This document shows positions 6,915 through 8,199 of a DNA stretch of 8,199 nucleotides, in pieces. Source of the DNA: LMUY01 sp964245075 (GTDB lineage Bacteria; Pseudomonadota; Alphaproteobacteria; Acetobacterales; Acetobacteraceae); NCBI GenBank assembly GCA_964245075.1, contig CAXTLC010000115.1:1-8199 (forward strand), written 5' to 3'. Below the pieces are notes generated by a model. The model made no database searches. It was not told where the DNA came from and saw nothing but the letters and a program-made list of their open reading frames with translations. Both the position numbers and the translations under genes were made by a program. Numbering within the stretch: position 1 is the first letter of the stretch; every line of letters starts with the position of its first letter.

Positions 6915-8199
6915 ATGCCGGACAACGGCCCCCACCCTGCGAGAGAGTCCTTGGCCACCGGCTCGGCCGCCGCCAATCCGGTCATGCTCGGCCGCTCCAT
7001 GGCGGACATCGCCGAGCGGTCCCAGCGCATCGTCGGCGACTGGCTCAAGCGGCAGGGGGAGGAGGCGCCCAGCGCCGACCCGCTGAACATCGGCGCCGCG
7101 TTCATGGAGATGACCGCCAAGCTGATGGCCAACCCGGCGCGGCTGATGCAGGCGCAGATCGGCTTCTGGCAGGACTACATGACGCTGTGGCAGAACACTG
7201 CCCGCCGCATGATGGGCGACGCGGATGCCTCTCCCAGCCCGGTGATCCAGGCCGATCCCAAGGACAAGCGGTTCAAGGACAGCGCCTGGAAGGAGAACGA
7301 GGTCTTCGACTTCATCAAGCAGTCCTACCTGCTGTCCGCCCGCTACGTGCAGGACGTGGTGGGCCAGGCCGAGGGGCTGGACCGCAAGGCCGCGCAGAAG
7401 GTCGACTTCTACTCCCGCCAGTTCATCGACGCGATGAGCCCCTCCAACTTCCTGTTCACCAATCCCGAGGTGCTGCGCAAGACGGCGGAAACCGGGGGCG
7501 AGAACCTGCTGCGGGGGTTGAACAACCTTCTGGGGGACCTGGAGCGGGGGCGCGGCAAGCTCGCCATCAAGATGACGGACACCGAGGCCTTCAAGCTCGG
7601 CGAGAACATCGGCGTCTCGCCCGGCAAGGTCGTGTTCCAGAACGAGCTGATGCAGCTCATCCAATACGCCCCATCGACCGCGCAGGTGCTCAAGCGGCCG
7701 CTGCTGATCCTGCCGCCCTGGATCAACAAGTTCTACATCCTGGACCTGCGGCCCCGGAACAGCTTCGTGCGCTGGGCGGTCAGCCAGGGGCACACCGTGT
7801 TCGTGGTCAGCTGGGTCAACCCGGACGAGCGACTCGCCGAGAAGGGGTTCGAGGACTACATGACGCAGGGCGTGTTCGCCGCCTTGGACGCCATCAAGGA
7901 GGCGACCGGCGAGCGGGAGGTCAACGCGATCGGCTACTGCCTCGGCGGCACCCTGCTGGCCTGCACGCTCGCCTGGATGAAGGCGCACGGGGACGGCCGC
8001 ATCCGCAGCGCCACGTTCTTCGTGACGATGACCGACTTCGCCGAAGCGGGCGAGCTGAGCGTGTTCATCGACGAGGAGCAACTGGCGCAGTTGGAAGCCA
8101 GGATGGACCGCCGCGGCGTGCTGGAAGGGGCGGACATGGCGGCCACCTTCAACATGCTGCGCGCCAACGACCTGATCTGGTCGTTCGTGGTGAACAACT
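6915..8199 (+). CDS. phaC: Class I poly(3-hydroxyalkanoate) synthase PhaC, 3' end cut by the window
   Basis: The window contains the first 428 codons; the frame is still open at the edge, and class I synthases usually run to about 580-600 residues. PhaC polymerises (R)-3-hydroxyacyl-CoA into PHA on the surface of storage granules. The N-terminal domain is recognisable: DPLNIGAAFMEMTAKLMANPARL (55-77), FWQDYMTLW (84-92), RFKDSAWKENEVFDFIKQSYLL (119-140) and NFLFTNPEVLR (178-188). The alpha/beta-hydrolase core begins near RPLLILPPWINKFYILDL (261-278). The lipase-like box GYCLGG (340-345) carries the nucleophile Cys342. The catalytic Asp and His lie beyond the window. ATG 6915 is chosen for AAGGA four bases upstream. 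The gene is divergent from the lipoprotein-aminotransferase operon; no phaA, phaB, phasin or phaR gene is visible here. Confidence 0.96.
   Translation, partial: MPDNGPHPARESLATGSAAANPVMLGRSMADIAERSQRIVGDWLKRQGEEAPSADPLNIGAAFMEMTAKLMANPARLMQAQIGFWQDYMTLWQNTARRMMGDADASPSPVIQADPKDKRFKDSAWKENEVFDFIKQSYLLSARYVQDVVGQAEGLDRKAAQKVDFYSRQFIDAMSPSNFLFTNPEVLRKTAETGGENLLRGLNNLLGDLERGRGKLAIKMTDTEAFKLGENIGVSPGKVVFQNELMQLIQYAPSTAQVLKRPLLILPPWINKFYILDLRPRNSFVRWAVSQGHTVFVVSWVNPDERLAEKGFEDYMTQGVFAALDAIKEATGEREVNAIGYCLGGTLLACTLAWMKAHGDGRIRSATFFVTMTDFAEAGELSVFIDEEQLAQLEARMDRRGVLEGADMAATFNMLRANDLIWSFVVNN

Noticed and set aside
6155..7132. 325-codon minus-strand frame spanning the divergent promoter region
   Set aside because: It overlaps both the phaC start and the lipoprotein gene, and most of it is Arg/Pro/Ser-rich noise.
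6882..8081. 399-codon minus-strand frame opposite phaC
   Set aside because: It is the antisense image of a strongly conserved PHA synthase; no independent motif or ribosome-binding site was seen.

Overview
The window looks like a chromosomal segment from a very GC-rich alphaproteobacterium, most likely Rhodospirillales/Acetobacteraceae-like. The grounds are the strongly G/C third codon positions, a class I polyhydroxyalkanoate (PHA) synthase, and the order aminotransferase - homoserine dehydrogenase - glpX - recJ, which I recall from alphaproteobacteria. The taxonomic call is inference from composition and gene content.

Layout, left to right. A minus-strand tRNA-Glu(UUC) occupies the left edge. 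Next comes a tight minus-strand gene train, read right to left: an OmpA-like lipoprotein (6833-5886), a class I/II PLP aminotransferase (5866-4655), homoserine dehydrogenase hom (4176-2917), fructose-1,6-bisphosphatase class II glpX (2900-1917) and the single-strand exonuclease recJ (1894-113). Gaps are 16 to 22 bp, except for 478 bp between the aminotransferase and hom. From 6915 to the right edge, divergently on the plus strand, is the first 428 codons of phaC, separated from the lipoprotein gene by 81 bp.

The one part that does not fit a plain operon is the 478-bp gap. It holds a small plus-strand DUF559 (Vsr-like, PD-(D/E)XK nuclease fold) gene at 4263-4631. That gene is bracketed by two copies, in inverted orientation, of a GC-rich palindromic repeat with the core ACCCTCACCCAGCCCT. 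The right copy encodes the last 12 residues and stop of the DUF559 protein. The left copy forms a terminator-like hairpin immediately upstream of hom and carries the only candidate hom ribosome-binding site in its outer arm. This looks like a small repeat-flanked cassette inserted into an older operon.

Functionally the train mixes amino-acid metabolism (aminotransferase, hom for threonine/methionine), gluconeogenesis or Calvin-type sugar phosphate metabolism (glpX), DNA repair (recJ) and an envelope lipoprotein, next to carbon storage (phaC). No CRISPR array, complete transposase, rRNA gene or prophage gene was seen.
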